A stretch of DNA of 64,000 bases from Treponema sp. (GCA_024402535.1 JAKSTN010000009.1:1-64000); one strand, 5' to 3'. Positions 27,745 to 37,205 are shown, counted from the stretch's first letter. The notes: generated by a model not told the origin, from the sequence alone. Translations and numbers: made by a program.

Positions 27745-28791
27745 TTGGAAAACACAGAATTAGACGAACAGATTACATATACAGCTGCAGATTTTGATAT
27801 GGCAGGTGAAGATGAAAAACAGAGCCGTGTAATTATGCGGGAAAGCGTAGGCTTCTGGAAAGACGGTTTCCGCCGCTTCAGAAAAAACAAGGTCGCCGTG
27901 ACAAGTTTCTTTGTTGTTGTTTTCATCATTCTTATTTCATTCTTTGTACCGCTTTTTTATCCCTATGATTATCACACACAGTACAAAGGTTCAGAAAACT
28001 TAAAGCCACTTACATATTCAAAAGTTGAGATGGAAAAGAAAGCCCAGGGAGAAAAAGTTTTTCCGCATCTTCTTGGTACCGATAAACTTGGCCGCGACTA
28101 TGCAATCCGCATTATGATGGGAAGCCGTATTTCTCTTATTGTCGGACTTGTGGCAACTTTAATCATTCTGATTATCGGAACTATTTTAGGTTCTATCTCT
28201 GCCTTTTTCGGCGGCTGGGTAGACCTTGTAATAATGAGAATTGTAGATATTATTTATTCTGTCCCGGACGTTCTTCTCATTGTTCTTTTAAGCTTTGGTC
28301 TTAAAGCACCTCTTAAAAATCTTTCACTTGTGTCAGGCTTCCACTGGATGGAAAAAGTTGGTCCAAACCTTATTTCAATTTTCATTGTATTTGCTCTTCT
28401 GTATTGGGGTGGTATGGCACGTATGGTTCGCTCACAGATTCTTCTGCTTAAAAACTCAGAATACATTACAGCAAGCCGTGCTCTTGGACAGACAAACAAG
28501 AAACTTATTACAAAGCATCTGCTTCCAAACTGTATCGGTACTTTAATCGTTACAACAACACTTCAGATTCCTTCAAGTATTTTTACTGAAAGTTTCTTAA
28601 GCTTCCTTGGTCTTGGTGTTGCAGTTCCTATGCCATCTCTTGGATCTCTGGCTTCAGAAGCAATCAACGGTATGATTTCATATCCTTACCGCCTTTTTGC
28701 TCCTGCAATTCTTATCAGTTTAATCATCCTGAGTTTCAACCTTCTTGGCGACGGACTTCGTGATGCCTTTGACCCTAAACTGAAAAAATAA
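27745..28791 (+). CDS. oppC: Oligopeptide-type ABC transporter permease OppC
   Basis: Second permease subunit, 348 residues. A cytoplasmic N-terminal extension (about 50 residues) precedes the OppC_N helix (VAVTSFFVVVFIILISFFVP) and five further membrane helices; the EAA motif YITASRALGQ is near 245. The start is TTG at 27745, with AAGGA nine bases upstream and no better ATG nearby. Confidence 0.92.
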   Translation: MENTELDEQITYTAADFDMAGEDEKQSRVIMRESVGFWKDGFRRFRKNKVAVTSFFVVVFIILISFFVPLFYPYDYHTQYKGSENLKPLTYSKVEMEKKAQGEKVFPHLLGTDKLGRDYAIRIMMGSRISLIVGLVATLIILIIGTILGSISAFFGGWVDLVIMRIVDIIYSVPDVLLIVLLSFGLKAPLKNLSLVSGFHWMEKVGPNLISIFIVFALLYWGGMARMVRSQILLLKNSEYITASRALGQTNKKLITKHLLPNCIGTLIVTTTLQIPSSIFTESFLSFLGLGVAVPMPSLGSLASEAINGMISYPYRLFAPAILISLIILSFNLLGDGLRDAFDPKLKK

Positions 28792-28803
28792 AAGGAGAGC
28801 AGA

Positions 28804-29820
28804 ATGGAAAACAAAAAAAATCTTGTTGAAATTGAACACGAAAAACTTTCCTTTTTTACACCTGCAGGTGAAGTTAAGGCTTTGAACGATGTAAGTTTTA
28901 CTCTTAAAGAAGGCGAAGTACTTGGAATTGTAGGAGAATCAGGTTCTGGGAAATCTGTTACAGCCTACAGCATTATGGGATTAACTGCAGACCCTGGAAA
29001 ACTGATTGGCGGGACTATTAAATTTAACGGACATGACATTCACCTTATGAAAGAAAAGGAAATGGCAAAAATCCGTGGAAATGAAGTTGCTCTTATTTTC
29101 CAGGATCCTATGACAAGTTTGAATCCGGTTTATACAATCCAGAATCAGATCTGTGAAGTAATCAAGCTTCATACAAGCCTGGACAAAAAACAGGCTGTGG
29201 CCCGTGCCGAAGAACTTCTTACTCTGGTTGGAATCACAGATGTAAAAAAACGCCTTAAGCAGTACCCTCATGAACTTTCAGGCGGTATGCGTCAGAGAAT
29301 CATGATTGCCATGGCTCTGGCATGCGAACCAAAACTTCTTATTGCCGACGAACCTACAACAGCTCTGGACGTTACAATTCAGGCTCAGATTCTGGATCTG
29401 ATGATTGAACTTAAGAAAAAACTTGGAATGGCAATCATCATGATTACTCATGACCTTGGAATCGTTGCATCTATGTGTGACAGAATTGCAGTAATGTATG
29501 CAGGTTCTATTATTGAATACGGTTCAACAGACGATATCTTCTACGATCCAAAACACGAATACACAAAAGGACTGTTAAAAAGTATTCCAAAAATCGTTGA
29601 TGAAAAAAGTCAGGAAGAAAGACTTGTTCCTATTGAAGGAAATCCTGTTGACCTTCTGAATATGCCGGAAGGTTGTCCTTTCGCTTCCCGCTGCAAAAAC
29701 TGTATGAAAATCTGTCTTAAAAAACAGCCTCCTGTACGTTACTTCGGCGAACACTACGCAAGATGTTTTATGAATGAAAAAGAATTATTTAATGCTGAAA
29801 CTTCCGGGGGAAAAAAATAA
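28804..29820 (+). CDS. oppD: Oligopeptide-type ABC transporter ATPase OppD
   Basis: ABC ATPase, 338 residues. Walker A GESGSGKS (about 46-53), signature LSGGM near 158, Walker B LLIADEPT and a His switch (ITHDLG) are all present. A C-terminal oligopeptide/dipeptide domain holds CPFASRC and later Cys residues that bind an Fe-S cluster in relatives. Its stop overlaps the oppF start by one base. Confidence 0.95.
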   Translation: MENKKNLVEIEHEKLSFFTPAGEVKALNDVSFTLKEGEVLGIVGESGSGKSVTAYSIMGLTADPGKLIGGTIKFNGHDIHLMKEKEMAKIRGNEVALIFQDPMTSLNPVYTIQNQICEVIKLHTSLDKKQAVARAEELLTLVGITDVKKRLKQYPHELSGGMRQRIMIAMALACEPKLLIADEPTTALDVTIQAQILDLMIELKKKLGMAIIMITHDLGIVASMCDRIAVMYAGSIIEYGSTDDIFYDPKHEYTKGLLKSIPKIVDEKSQEERLVPIEGNPVDLLNMPEGCPFASRCKNCMKICLKKQPPVRYFGEHYARCFMNEKELFNAETSGGKK

Positions 29821-30797
29821 TGTCTGAAAAACTTATTGAAATTGAACATTTGAAACAGTATTTCCCAGCCGGCGGTTTTGGAAAAAATAAAAAATTCGTA
29901 AAGGCTGTAGATGATGTTTCTTTCTACATTAACAAAGGGGAAACTCTTGGTCTCGTAGGTGAATCTGGTTGTGGTAAAACAACAACTGGTCGTTCTATCC
30001 TTCGTCTTGTTGAACCTACAGATGGAAAAATCGTTTTTGACGGTGAAACACTTTTTGATAAAGCAAACAATGTAAAAGTTGATATGCTTCCTTACCGCCG
30101 TAAAATGCAGATTGTTTTCCAGGATCCTTACGCATCACTGGATCCACGTATGACTGTTGGTGAAATAATCGGTGAAGCAATAGACATTCATAACCTGGCA
30201 GAAAATAAAGAAGACCGTCATCAGAAAATCATCGAACTTCTGAAAACTGTAGGATTGAACTCTGAACATGCTAACCGTTATCCTCATGAATTTTCAGGAG
30301 GACAGCGTCAGCGTGTAGGTATTGCAAGAGCCCTTGCAGTGGATCCTAAATTTATTGTTTGTGATGAACCTGTTTCAGCTCTGGATGTTTCAATTCAGGC
30401 TCAGGTTGTAAATATGTTCCAGGACCTTCAGAAGGAAAGAGGTCTTACATATCTTTTTATTGCACATGATCTTTCTGTTGTAAAACATATTTCTGACAGA
30501 ATCGGTGTTATGTATCTTGGAAATCTTGTAGAAATCGGGACTTCAGATGAAATCATTTTCCATAATGCTCATCCATATACACAGAGCCTTATTTCTGCAA
30601 TTCCTGTTGCAGACCCTGTAACAGCAAGAAAATCCCAGAGAATCATTCTCCAGGGAGATGTACCGAGTCCTTTGAACCCGCCAAGCGGATGTCCTTTCAG
30701 AACACGCTGTCCACGGGCAACAGAAAAATGTGCACAGGAAAAACCAATGCTTCGTGAAATCAGCCCGGGACACCTGGCTGCATGTCACCTGATTTAA
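29820..30797 (+). CDS. oppF: Oligopeptide-type ABC transporter ATPase OppF
   Basis: Partner ABC ATPase, 325 residues, with Walker A GESGCGKT, signature FSGGQRQR, Walker [13 protein letters not shown] and the C-terminal [10 protein letters not shown] motif. It overlaps oppD by one base (TAATG) and is followed by the binding-protein gene. Confidence 0.95.
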   Translation: MSEKLIEIEHLKQYFPAGGFGKNKKFVKAVDDVSFYINKGETLGLVGESGCGKTTTGRSILRLVEPTDGKIVFDGETLFDKANNVKVDMLPYRRKMQIVFQDPYASLDPRMTVGEIIGEAIDIHNLAENKEDRHQKIIELLKTVGLNSEHANRYPHEFSGGQRQRVGIARALAVDPKFIVCDEPVSALDVSIQAQVVNMFQDLQKERGLTYLFIAHDLSVVKHISDRIGVMYLGNLVEIGTSDEIIFHNAHPYTQSLISAIPVADPVTARKSQRIILQGDVPSPLNPPSGCPFRTRCPRATEKCAQEKPMLREISPGHLAACHLI

Positions 30798-30828
30798 TTT
30801 GTTTCAAATATCATATTTGGAGGAAAAT

Positions 30829-32430
30829 ATGAAAAAATTTACAGTTGCAGTAGCAGCAGTTGCTGCCCTTGCTCTTTTCGTTGGATGTTCAGGAAAAGAA
30901 AAGAAAGCTGAAACAGGTAAAAACCTTTCAGTAGAAATCGGTCCAAACCCTGAAACAATTGACCCGGCACTTAACAGTGCAGTTGACGGTGGAAACATGC
31001 TTCTCCACAACTTCGAATGTCTTCTTACAGTAGACAAAAACGGAAAAACACAGCCTGGCCAGGCAGAAAGCTATGAACTTTCTTCTGACGGTTCAGTATG
31101 GACTTTCCACCTTCGTCCAAACCTTAAATGGTCAGACGGTACAACACTTGATGCAAACGACTTCGTTTACTCTTGGAAACGTGTTTGTGATCCTGTTGTA
31201 GCAGCTCCTTATGCTGAAACAGTTCTTGGTATGGTTAAAGGTTACGATGAAGCTGTTGCAGGAAACTTAGACGCACTTGCAGTTTCAGCTCCAGATGCAA
31301 ACACATTCGTTGTTGAACTTGCAAAACCATGTCCTTACTTTGCTTCACTTGCAGCATTCGCAACACTGAGCCCTGTTCAGAAAGCAACTATCGAAAAGAA
31401 CGGTGACTCATGGGCAACAAAAGCTGAAACATATGTTTCAAACGGTCCTTTCTATGTAACAGACTGGGTTCCAAACTCACACATCAAAATGTCTAAAAAC
31501 CCAAATTACTGGAACAAAGACGCAATCAAACTGGATTCAATCACATTCGTTCTGATGGAAGATGCAAATGCTGCTTACAGCGCATTCTCTAACGGTGACG
31601 TTCTTCTTATCAAAGACGTTCCAACAGAAGAAATCCCAGCTCTCCGTGGAAAAGAAGAATTCAACATTGATACAATCCTTGGAACATACTACCTGTCACT
31701 GAACACAACTCTTGATGTATTCAAAAATGCAAAAGTTCGCGAAGCTTTAAGCGTAGCAATCGACAGAAAATATGTAGCAGATGTTCTTATGCAGGGTTCA
31801 TATACTCCAGCTGTAAACTTCATCGGTGAAGGATGGGTTGATGCTGATGGTACTTCTTTCAAAGCAAATGCTAACGGTGGAAAACCATACCTTTCAGAAT
31901 CTGCTGATATCGAAAAAGCTAAAGCTCTTCTTGCAGAAGCCGGATACCCAGAAGGAAAAGGACTTCCAACAATTTCTTACTCTACAAACGATGCAATGTA
32001 CCACAAAGTTGTTGGTGAATACCTGCAGCAGTGCTGGGGAGAAATTGGTGTAAAAGTTGAAGTTGATATCATGGAATGGGCAAGCTTTACACCAGCCCGC
32101 CGTTCAGGAAACTACATGGCAGCACGTAACGGTTGGGTAGGAGATTACTCAGATCCTTCTAACATGCTGGAACTTCTGGTTTCTACAAACGGAAACAACG
32201 ACGGAAAATACAACAATCCTGCATTCGACAAAGCAATGGAAGAAAGCCTTACTTATAATGAACAGGCACGTAAAGTGGCTCTTCATAAGGCAGAAGACAT
32301 TCTTATGGCTGATACAGCATGTATTCCTCTTGCTTACTACAATGATGTTTGGCTCCAGTCATCTAAACTTAAAGGTTCATGGCACTCACCATACGGATAC
32401 TGGTACCTTATGTACGCTGACGTAGAATAA
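30829..32430 (+). CDS. oppA: Oligopeptide-type binding lipoprotein OppA
   Basis: Family 5 extracytoplasmic solute-binding protein, 533 residues. The signal peptide ends in the lipobox LFVGC, with lipidated Cys20. SBP_bac_5 features follow: PETIDPALNSAVDGG, the LRPNLKWSDG motif and the C-terminal CIPLAYYNDVW. I chose the ATG at 30829 (GGAGG five bases upstream) over the in-frame TTG-type start at 30799. The ligand could be peptide or oligosaccharide; the beta-helix and barrel genes upstream hint at glycans (inference). Confidence 0.93.
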   Translation: MKKFTVAVAAVAALALFVGCSGKEKKAETGKNLSVEIGPNPETIDPALNSAVDGGNMLLHNFECLLTVDKNGKTQPGQAESYELSSDGSVWTFHLRPNLKWSDGTTLDANDFVYSWKRVCDPVVAAPYAETVLGMVKGYDEAVAGNLDALAVSAPDANTFVVELAKPCPYFASLAAFATLSPVQKATIEKNGDSWATKAETYVSNGPFYVTDWVPNSHIKMSKNPNYWNKDAIKLDSITFVLMEDANAAYSAFSNGDVLLIKDVPTEEIPALRGKEEFNIDTILGTYYLSLNTTLDVFKNAKVREALSVAIDRKYVADVLMQGSYTPAVNFIGEGWVDADGTSFKANANGGKPYLSESADIEKAKALLAEAGYPEGKGLPTISYSTNDAMYHKVVGEYLQQCWGEIGVKVEVDIMEWASFTPARRSGNYMAARNGWVGDYSDPSNMLELLVSTNGNNDGKYNNPAFDKAMEESLTYNEQARKVALHKAEDILMADTACIPLAYYNDVWLQSSKLKGSWHSPYGYWYLMYADVE

Positions 32431-32444
32431 ATCCCGCCTAATAT

Positions 32445-32489
32445 ATTATTGATGTTTATGATAATTTTCTATTCATAAACATCAATAAT
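32445..32489. repeat. Perfect 17-bp inverted repeat after oppA
   Basis: Arms at 32445-32461 and 32473-32489 are perfectly complementary around an 11-base loop. There is no T-tract, so it may be a 3'-end stabiliser, a factor-dependent or bidirectional terminator, or a protein site. Confidence 0.8.
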
Positions 32490-32543
32490 CTCCATATTAA
32501 AATTAAATATCTTTGAAATTTTTGAGATTTTAGAGAAATTATA

Positions 32544-32571
32544 TTGTAATTTAGAGGAAAACAGCTATAAT
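32544..32571 (+). promoter_or_regulatory. Promoter of the EAL gene
   Basis: TTGTAA (32544-32549), 16 bases, TATAAT (32566-32571). AAGGA follows before the ATG at 32592. Confidence 0.55.
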
Positions 32572-32591
32572 TTATAGTTGAAGGAACTCTA

Positions 32592-34823
32592 ATGGATAAA
32601 CATATTTCCAGTACTCAGAAGATTTACACTTATGTAATTATTCTTTTTATCTGTATTATTTCTGTTACAGGCGCTATTATGCGATGTGCAAATTTAATAA
32701 AGAATAATTATCTGGACCAGACAAAAAAAAATCTAGCAGACATTTCAATTCAGAATTCCGAGTACCTTAAAGATCAAATAGAAATGCGTTACGAACTCCT
32801 TGAAAGCATAGCAAAAAGATTTGATCTTGAACCTGAAAAAAGAAAAGAAAATTTATATCTTTACAAACCTGTAGCTGAATCATTTAATCTTAAACGAGTT
32901 GGTTTCTGTGATGAAAACGGAATAGCATATGCAACAGAAGGGGACCCGGTAAATCTTTCTTACCGTGAATTTTTTCAGCGTTCCATGGCTGGAGAAGTTT
33001 ATCTTAGTGATGTAATAAAAGATGCAATGGACTCCAGTCATGAACCAATTACAACCATGACAATGCCAATACATGATAAAAACAATAATATCAATGGTAT
33101 TGCTGCAATCACTTATACAACAGAAAATTTAAATAAGGAATTAAGCATAGATATTTTTGAAGGAGCAGGAAGCAATTTTGTTTTCAGCGATTCAGGTTTC
33201 ATTAATGTTTCTTCAAATACAGAAATCCTTGACATTTATGATAACATCTATGATCTGCTTTGGGCAGAAATGGGCTATAATTATAAAAACCGAAATCAAC
33301 TTCTTTCAGAGATAATTGATAAATCGGAAAATGAAAAATATGCATCAGGAACAATAACTATAAAAGGTATAGTTTATTATTATCATATCACACCTTTACA
33401 ACTGCAACATTTTAAAAGCCGCTGGCATGTTATTTCAATTGTCCCAGAAGAGTATTTAAATCAACGTTTCGAAAATACAAAGAAGAATCTTTTTAGAATG
33501 GAATTCTTTATTTTCGTTTTCTGTTTTGTATCACTGTTTCTTGTTCAGATTGTTTCCACAAAATCTCAGAAATATGCAAAAAAACTTGCTTTTACATCAC
33601 TTACTACTGGTGGTCCCAACGATGCAAAGCTTGCTTATATAATCAATAAAAATCATATGAACCATGGTTTCGTAATTCATATGGCAATTGAGAATTTCAA
33701 ACATACGTCTTTGGCTATTGGTCCTGATAAAACCATGAAACTTATAAAAAACACCTGGTCAATTCTTCTAAAAAATGAAAAACGCGGTGACTATTTCTGT
33801 CATGCACAAGATGATCATTTCGTTCTTTTTATGGGAAGTACTTCAGATGATGAACTGATTGTACGACTGCTTGATCTTCAAGAAAAAATCCATAATGCTG
33901 GGTTATCAGAACATGTTTCATTTATTAATCCTAAATTCGGAATCAGCCTAATTATAAATGGAGAGTCTGCTGAAGATGCAATGCGAAAAGCTGAAATTGC
34001 AGTATCACTTGCATTGAACAGTGATGAAGATTTTACTTTCTATGATGAAGCAAGACAGCAGCAGCAGTTACATAATCAGGAAATAGTAGATTACTTTGAT
34101 ACAGCTATAAAAAAGAAAGAACTTTATATTTACTATCAGCCTAAAGTAAGTGCAAAAACAAAACTGCTTACAGGTGCTGAAGCTCTTGTTCGTTGGAATT
34201 ATAAAGGAACGGGTATAATTAGACCTGATGAATTTATTCCTCTTCTTGAACAGAGTGGTTCAATAGTAAAACTTGATGAATACATTTTCCGGTCAGTCTG
34301 CGAAAAACAGGCACAATGGATTAAAGAAGGTTATAAAGCTGTTCCTATTTCTGTAAACATTAGTAAAGCAACTTTATTCCAGGATAATATCGTAAAAAAA
34401 TATTTGAAAATTATTGAAGAAAATAAACTGGATCCAAAATATATACAGCTTGAAGTTACAGAAACTCTTTCTTCAGAAAATTTCTATTCAAGTCTGTTAA
34501 ATGAATTCCGTTATAACGGAATCAAAATTCTTATGGATGATTTTGGTGCCGGTTATACACCACTTTCACTTTTAAATATGCGTTGTTTTGATACATTAAA
34601 AATTGATAAAAGTCTTGTTGATAATATGCAGAATACATTTGGTAAAGATCTACTTGCCAGTGTTATTCTTATGACAAAGCATCTCGGATATTATCTGACT
34701 GCTGAAGGCGTAGAAGATGAATCGCAGTATGAATTCCTAAAATCAATTAAGTGTGATGACATACAGGGGTATCTTTTCGCCAAACCTGAACCGGAATACG
34801 AATTCCAGAAACGTCTGGTGTAA
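32592..34823 (+). CDS. Membrane sensor with degenerate GGDEF and active-type EAL domain
   Basis: A 743-residue signalling protein. Two transmembrane helices (about 11-31 and 300-320) bracket a periplasmic dCACHE-like sensor. The cytoplasmic GGDEF domain is degenerate, with QDDHF in place of GGDEF. The C-terminal EAL domain keeps catalytic motifs: EALVRW, SVNIS, the ETL glutamate, MDDFGAGYTPLS, the IDKS lysine and TAEGVED. It should hydrolyse c-di-GMP in response to an external signal. It is a single-gene unit with its own promoter and terminator, just before the CIS locus. Confidence 0.93.
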   Translation: MDKHISSTQKIYTYVIILFICIISVTGAIMRCANLIKNNYLDQTKKNLADISIQNSEYLKDQIEMRYELLESIAKRFDLEPEKRKENLYLYKPVAESFNLKRVGFCDENGIAYATEGDPVNLSYREFFQRSMAGEVYLSDVIKDAMDSSHEPITTMTMPIHDKNNNINGIAAITYTTENLNKELSIDIFEGAGSNFVFSDSGFINVSSNTEILDIYDNIYDLLWAEMGYNYKNRNQLLSEIIDKSENEKYASGTITIKGIVYYYHITPLQLQHFKSRWHVISIVPEEYLNQRFENTKKNLFRMEFFIFVFCFVSLFLVQIVSTKSQKYAKKLAFTSLTTGGPNDAKLAYIINKNHMNHGFVIHMAIENFKHTSLAIGPDKTMKLIKNTWSILLKNEKRGDYFCHAQDDHFVLFMGSTSDDELIVRLLDLQEKIHNAGLSEHVSFINPKFGISLIINGESAEDAMRKAEIAVSLALNSDEDFTFYDEARQQQQLHNQEIVDYFDTAIKKKELYIYYQPKVSAKTKLLTGAEALVRWNYKGTGIIRPDEFIPLLEQSGSIVKLDEYIFRSVCEKQAQWIKEGYKAVPISVNISKATLFQDNIVKKYLKIIEENKLDPKYIQLEVTETLSSENFYSSLLNEFRYNGIKILMDDFGAGYTPLSLLNMRCFDTLKIDKSLVDNMQNTFGKDLLASVILMTKHLGYYLTAEGVEDESQYEFLKSIKCDDIQGYLFAKPEPEYEFQKRLV

Positions 34824-34850
34824 GTATTATAAACAATCCTCCTCAAATGG

Positions 34851-34888
34851 AAAAACTCTTGAGAATTACTCAAGAGTTTTTCTTTTTT
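34851..34888 (+). terminator. Intrinsic terminator after the EAL gene
   Basis: A perfect 13-bp stem (34851-34863 with 34869-34881), 5-base loop and T-tract. The A-tract on the left arm also lets it serve the convergent minus-strand CIS arm. Confidence 0.85.
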
Positions 34889-34910
34889 TAATCTAAATTA
34901 AGAACAGAAA

Positions 34911-35138
34911 CTATATTCTTTCATTATCATCTACAAAAGAATTTATTTGAGAAGCAAATTCTTTATCACGAATTATTTTTTGTTCCTGATGAATTCGCTT
35001 TATTTGCTTAAGCCATAAAAGTCTTTCTTTTCCTGTCATGTCCATTATCTCTGCTCTTGGCCAATGGAAATAGTAAGCTAGATCTGCCGCCTCTTCAAAA
35101 ATTTCATTTTGAGGGCGGCTTATGCTTCCCCCAGTTGT
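34911..35138 (-). CDS. DUF6760-like segment, probably a -1 frameshift extension of the tail chaperone
   Basis: Reading leftward, this frame encodes about 72 residues resembling small DUF6760 proteins found beside CIS tail-assembly chaperones (EEAADLAYYFHWPRAEIM, then KERLLWLKQIKRIHQEQ). There is no ATG, GTG or TTG ahead of the conserved part; an in-frame TGA lies at 35139-35141. It overlaps the end of the upstream chaperone-like gene in the -1 frame. A GGGGG run (35132-35128) lets the ribosome slip from GGG to GGG, giving a fused product of about 193 residues. This mirrors the G/GT frameshift of phage tail chaperones. A genuine indel or a non-standard start is the alternative. The segment boundaries are mine. 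Confidence 0.55.
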   Translation of the reverse strand, partial: TTGGSISRPQNEIFEEAADLAYYFHWPRAEIMDMTGKERLLWLKQIKRIHQEQKIIRDKEFASQINSFVDDNERI

Positions 35139-35491
35139 TCAAACTCACCAAAATATTCTGATTGACAAGAAGGGCATTTTAAAGGAATTCGTTTAATAAC
35201 TTGATGATTTATTTCATGCATAAAATCAACAAGAAAAGCAAAGTCTATAGGATTTAGTTTTTCTATTGTATTTCTGTTTATGCTTCGTTCTGCACCAAGA
35301 CTTGTGATTACTTTACTTAATAATACTACATAGAATGCACCTGTATTTTTCTGAACAGTACTGTCACGTTCAATAAGAACAATATCTTTCACCTTAGTAA
35401 GACGCATAGTTCCGGTAACTTTATGGCCGTTTTCTGTTTTTATTCCAATTCCTTTAGGTAAAGTAAATCTAAATTCATTTCTTATCTGCAT
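35120..35491 (-). CDS. Tail-assembly-chaperone-like CIS protein (copy 2)
   Basis: A 123-residue protein with the opening FTLPKGIGIKTENGHKVTG, then a central VVLLSKVITSLG helix, as in CIS/phage tail assembly proteins of the form LP-G--D-G---GVMRL. A C-terminal CPSC pair looks like half of a zinc ribbon. Its relative in the same arm (36625-36996) has the same layout. In phages, such chaperones coat the tape measure during tail assembly. It ends EFEQLGEA at a G-rich slippery stretch that could route ribosomes into the DUF6760-like frame. Confidence 0.65.
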   Translation of the reverse strand: MQIRNEFRFTLPKGIGIKTENGHKVTGTMRLTKVKDIVLIERDSTVQKNTGAFYVVLLSKVITSLGAERSINRNTIEKLNPIDFAFLVDFMHEINHQVIKRIPLKCPSCQSEYFGEFEQLGEA

Positions 35492-35920
35492 TTAAAACTC
35501 CAGGCGTGAAAATCTGTTGTCGTTTGGTTTTATATTCTCAAAAGCGTTTTCTATAGAATCTTTTGTTTCTGAATTTTCTGAATTTTCTGTTTTTTCATTT
35601 GGTTGAGCTTCTTCAGTCTGTCGTTTAGGTTCTGAAGGCCGTTCGATATTTAAATTTCTTTCTGTAAGTAAAACGCGCCTGTCTCCAGCTTGAACATAAA
35701 CAAGATCAGCTTCTGTTGAAAAGAAATTTAATTCAGGAAAATTGTATTTCTTTTTTAAGTCTAGTACAGCTTGTGCGAAGTTTTTGTAATTAGTTTGTAT
35801 TTCTGGTTTTAAGGAATTTGTATTCATTGAATTTTGAGAAATTAGAATTGCCAGAGTGTCTTTTAATATCTCAGGATCTATATTCTCAATTGATGCTCTT
35901 ATTTCTTCTTCTTTAGCCAT
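35492..35920 (-). CDS. CIS-locus protein of unknown function
   Basis: A 142-residue soluble protein I do not recognise. The N-terminal two-thirds is predicted helical with a short beta segment (ADLVYVQAGDRRVLL). The C-terminus from about residue 95 is a Glu/Asn/Ser-rich, probably disordered stretch. It overlaps the pentapeptide-type gene by eight bases and abuts the chaperone gene with no spacer, so it belongs to the leftward CIS operon. Confidence 0.6.
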   Translation of the reverse strand: MAKEEEIRASIENIDPEILKDTLAILISQNSMNTNSLKPEIQTNYKNFAQAVLDLKKKYNFPELNFFSTEADLVYVQAGDRRVLLTERNLNIERPSEPKRQTEEAQPNEKTENSENSETKDSIENAFENIKPNDNRFSRLEF

Positions 35921-36623
35921 TTTTTACCTCACATAATAATTCAAGAGCTTTTTCTCTATTTGCTATAGGCTTCTTTGTTCTGTTTGTCGGATTTATCACA
36001 AGTGGTAATCCTGATGAATTTATTGCTGTCATATCATCAGATAATTCGCCTGTACAGTTTATAAATGTACAGTTTGTAACATTTGCTCCACGTAACGGAT
36101 AACCGGAAAAATTGCAGTTCATGAAAATACAATTTTCAAAATTACCAGATGAAAAACCGTTCATTCCGCTTCCATAATTAATTTCAAAGTAACAGTTCAA
36201 AAAGACTGTATTAATTGTTTTAGAATAAACACCTTCAAAATCTTTGAAGGATGTATTCTGAATAATAGATTTATTGAATTCCAAGCGTTGCATTGTGCAA
36301 GATTCAAATGTGCTTTGTGAAAATCTTGAATTGTGAAATTTCCCCTTAATGAGACTTATCCCTGAAAAATTACTTTTTTCAAATTTGCATTTATTAAATC
36401 GGGAATTGATCATACTTGAACGATGAAAATTGCATTCGCAAAATGAAGAAATGTTAAAAACACTATCGTTACAATTTGAATCTTTTATATCGATTTTTTT
36501 CCAGAAGACATTATTACTTCTTAATGAATCTAGGTCAGAATTCATAATGCATGAATCGTCAAAGTTTCCGGAAATTAAATCAATTTCAACTAAATCTTTA
36601 TTTGAATAATTGTAAGTTGCCAT
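35913..36623 (-). CDS. Pentapeptide-repeat-type beta-helix protein
   Basis: A 236-residue protein with many tandem five-residue repeats of the A(D/N)LXX type, degenerate here to [FSN]xx[CS]xF forms (SSFCECNFHRSSMINSRFNKCKFEKSNFSG, given in short blocks: CNFHRSS, SRFNKCKF, SNFSG). These form a square right-handed helix. Residues 1-185 carry the repeats and a Pro/Lys-rich tail follows. Function is unknown; similar folds serve as structural spacers or DNA mimics. It sits between the two chaperone-like genes of the leftward CIS arm. Confidence 0.75.
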   Translation of the reverse strand: MATYNYSNKDLVEIDLISGNFDDSCIMNSDLDSLRSNNVFWKKIDIKDSNCNDSVFNISSFCECNFHRSSMINSRFNKCKFEKSNFSGISLIKGKFHNSRFSQSTFESCTMQRLEFNKSIIQNTSFKDFEGVYSKTINTVFLNCYFEINYGSGMNGFSSGNFENCIFMNCNFSGYPLRGANVTNCTFINCTGELSDDMTAINSSGLPLVINPTNRTKKPIANREKALELLCEVKNG

Positions 36624-36624
36624 T

Positions 36625-36996
36625 TTATTTTATTCTTGATGTATCCGAATATAATTCAGAAAGAATAATAGGAAAGTCAGAATTACAGTTTGGACATTTT
36701 GTTGAGACTGGTCCTGATTCTCCATTCAACTGATTATATAAAAGCTGCAGGTAAAGAAAATCAGCTTCATACAATTCCATAATGGTTTCTTTTGTAATGT
36801 TTGTGATTTCTCCGATTTCATCAATAACACTTGCTAATAATAAAATGTCCCTATAACGGGTATTTAATCCGGTTTCTTCAATTTCCTGAACAGCAAGTTC
36901 ATCAATCGTTGTAGTGAGGTGCATTTTACCTGTCTTGTATAATTTTCCCTCGTATTCTAATCCTAAAGGAAGATGAAATGTTATCTGTTCACTCAT
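36625..36996 (-). CDS. Tail-assembly-chaperone-like CIS protein (copy 1)
   Basis: A 123-residue protein with the layout of the 35120-35491 gene: an N-terminal beta strand (ITFHLPLGLEYEGKLYKTGKM), a central helix pair (ILLLASVIDEIGEI), and a C-terminal CPNC pair. The shared length and plan suggest an old duplication. I infer a role in tail-tube or tape-measure assembly. It starts two bases after the DUF2997-like gene. Confidence 0.6.
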   Translation of the reverse strand: MSEQITFHLPLGLEYEGKLYKTGKMHLTTTIDELAVQEIEETGLNTRYRDILLLASVIDEIGEITNITKETIMELYEADFLYLQLLYNQLNGESGPVSTKCPNCNSDFPIILSELYSDTSRIK

Positions 36997-36998
36997 GT

Positions 36999-37205
36999 TT
37001 AATTTAATCCTGTGTTTATGTAGTTTGAGTTTTCGATATCCTGTTCATAAAACTGAGGTTTAGTTTCACGTTCAGCAACAATTCCTAAAACTTCTTCCAG
37101 ATCTTTAGTAAGGTCCAGACATTTTTTTCCTTTTGCTCCAATAACATTGATTGAAACATCTCCTTCAGCTGTAATTGAAATTTCGAGTTCATCTTTTTTT
37201 GCCAT
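36999..37205 (-). CDS. DUF2997-like small protein
   Basis: A 68-residue protein with the DUF2997 layout: an N-terminal beta pair (EISITAEGDVSINVIGAKG), then KCLDLTKDLEEVLG and a C-terminal KPQFYEQD. DUF2997 genes are commonly found with DUF1257 and Ycf46-like AAA+ ATPase genes; both are present on the other arm of this locus (45321 and 61213). Its molecular function is not known. Confidence 0.7.
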   Translation of the reverse strand: MAKKDELEISITAEGDVSINVIGAKGKKCLDLTKDLEEVLGIVAERETKPQFYEQDIENSNYINTGLN

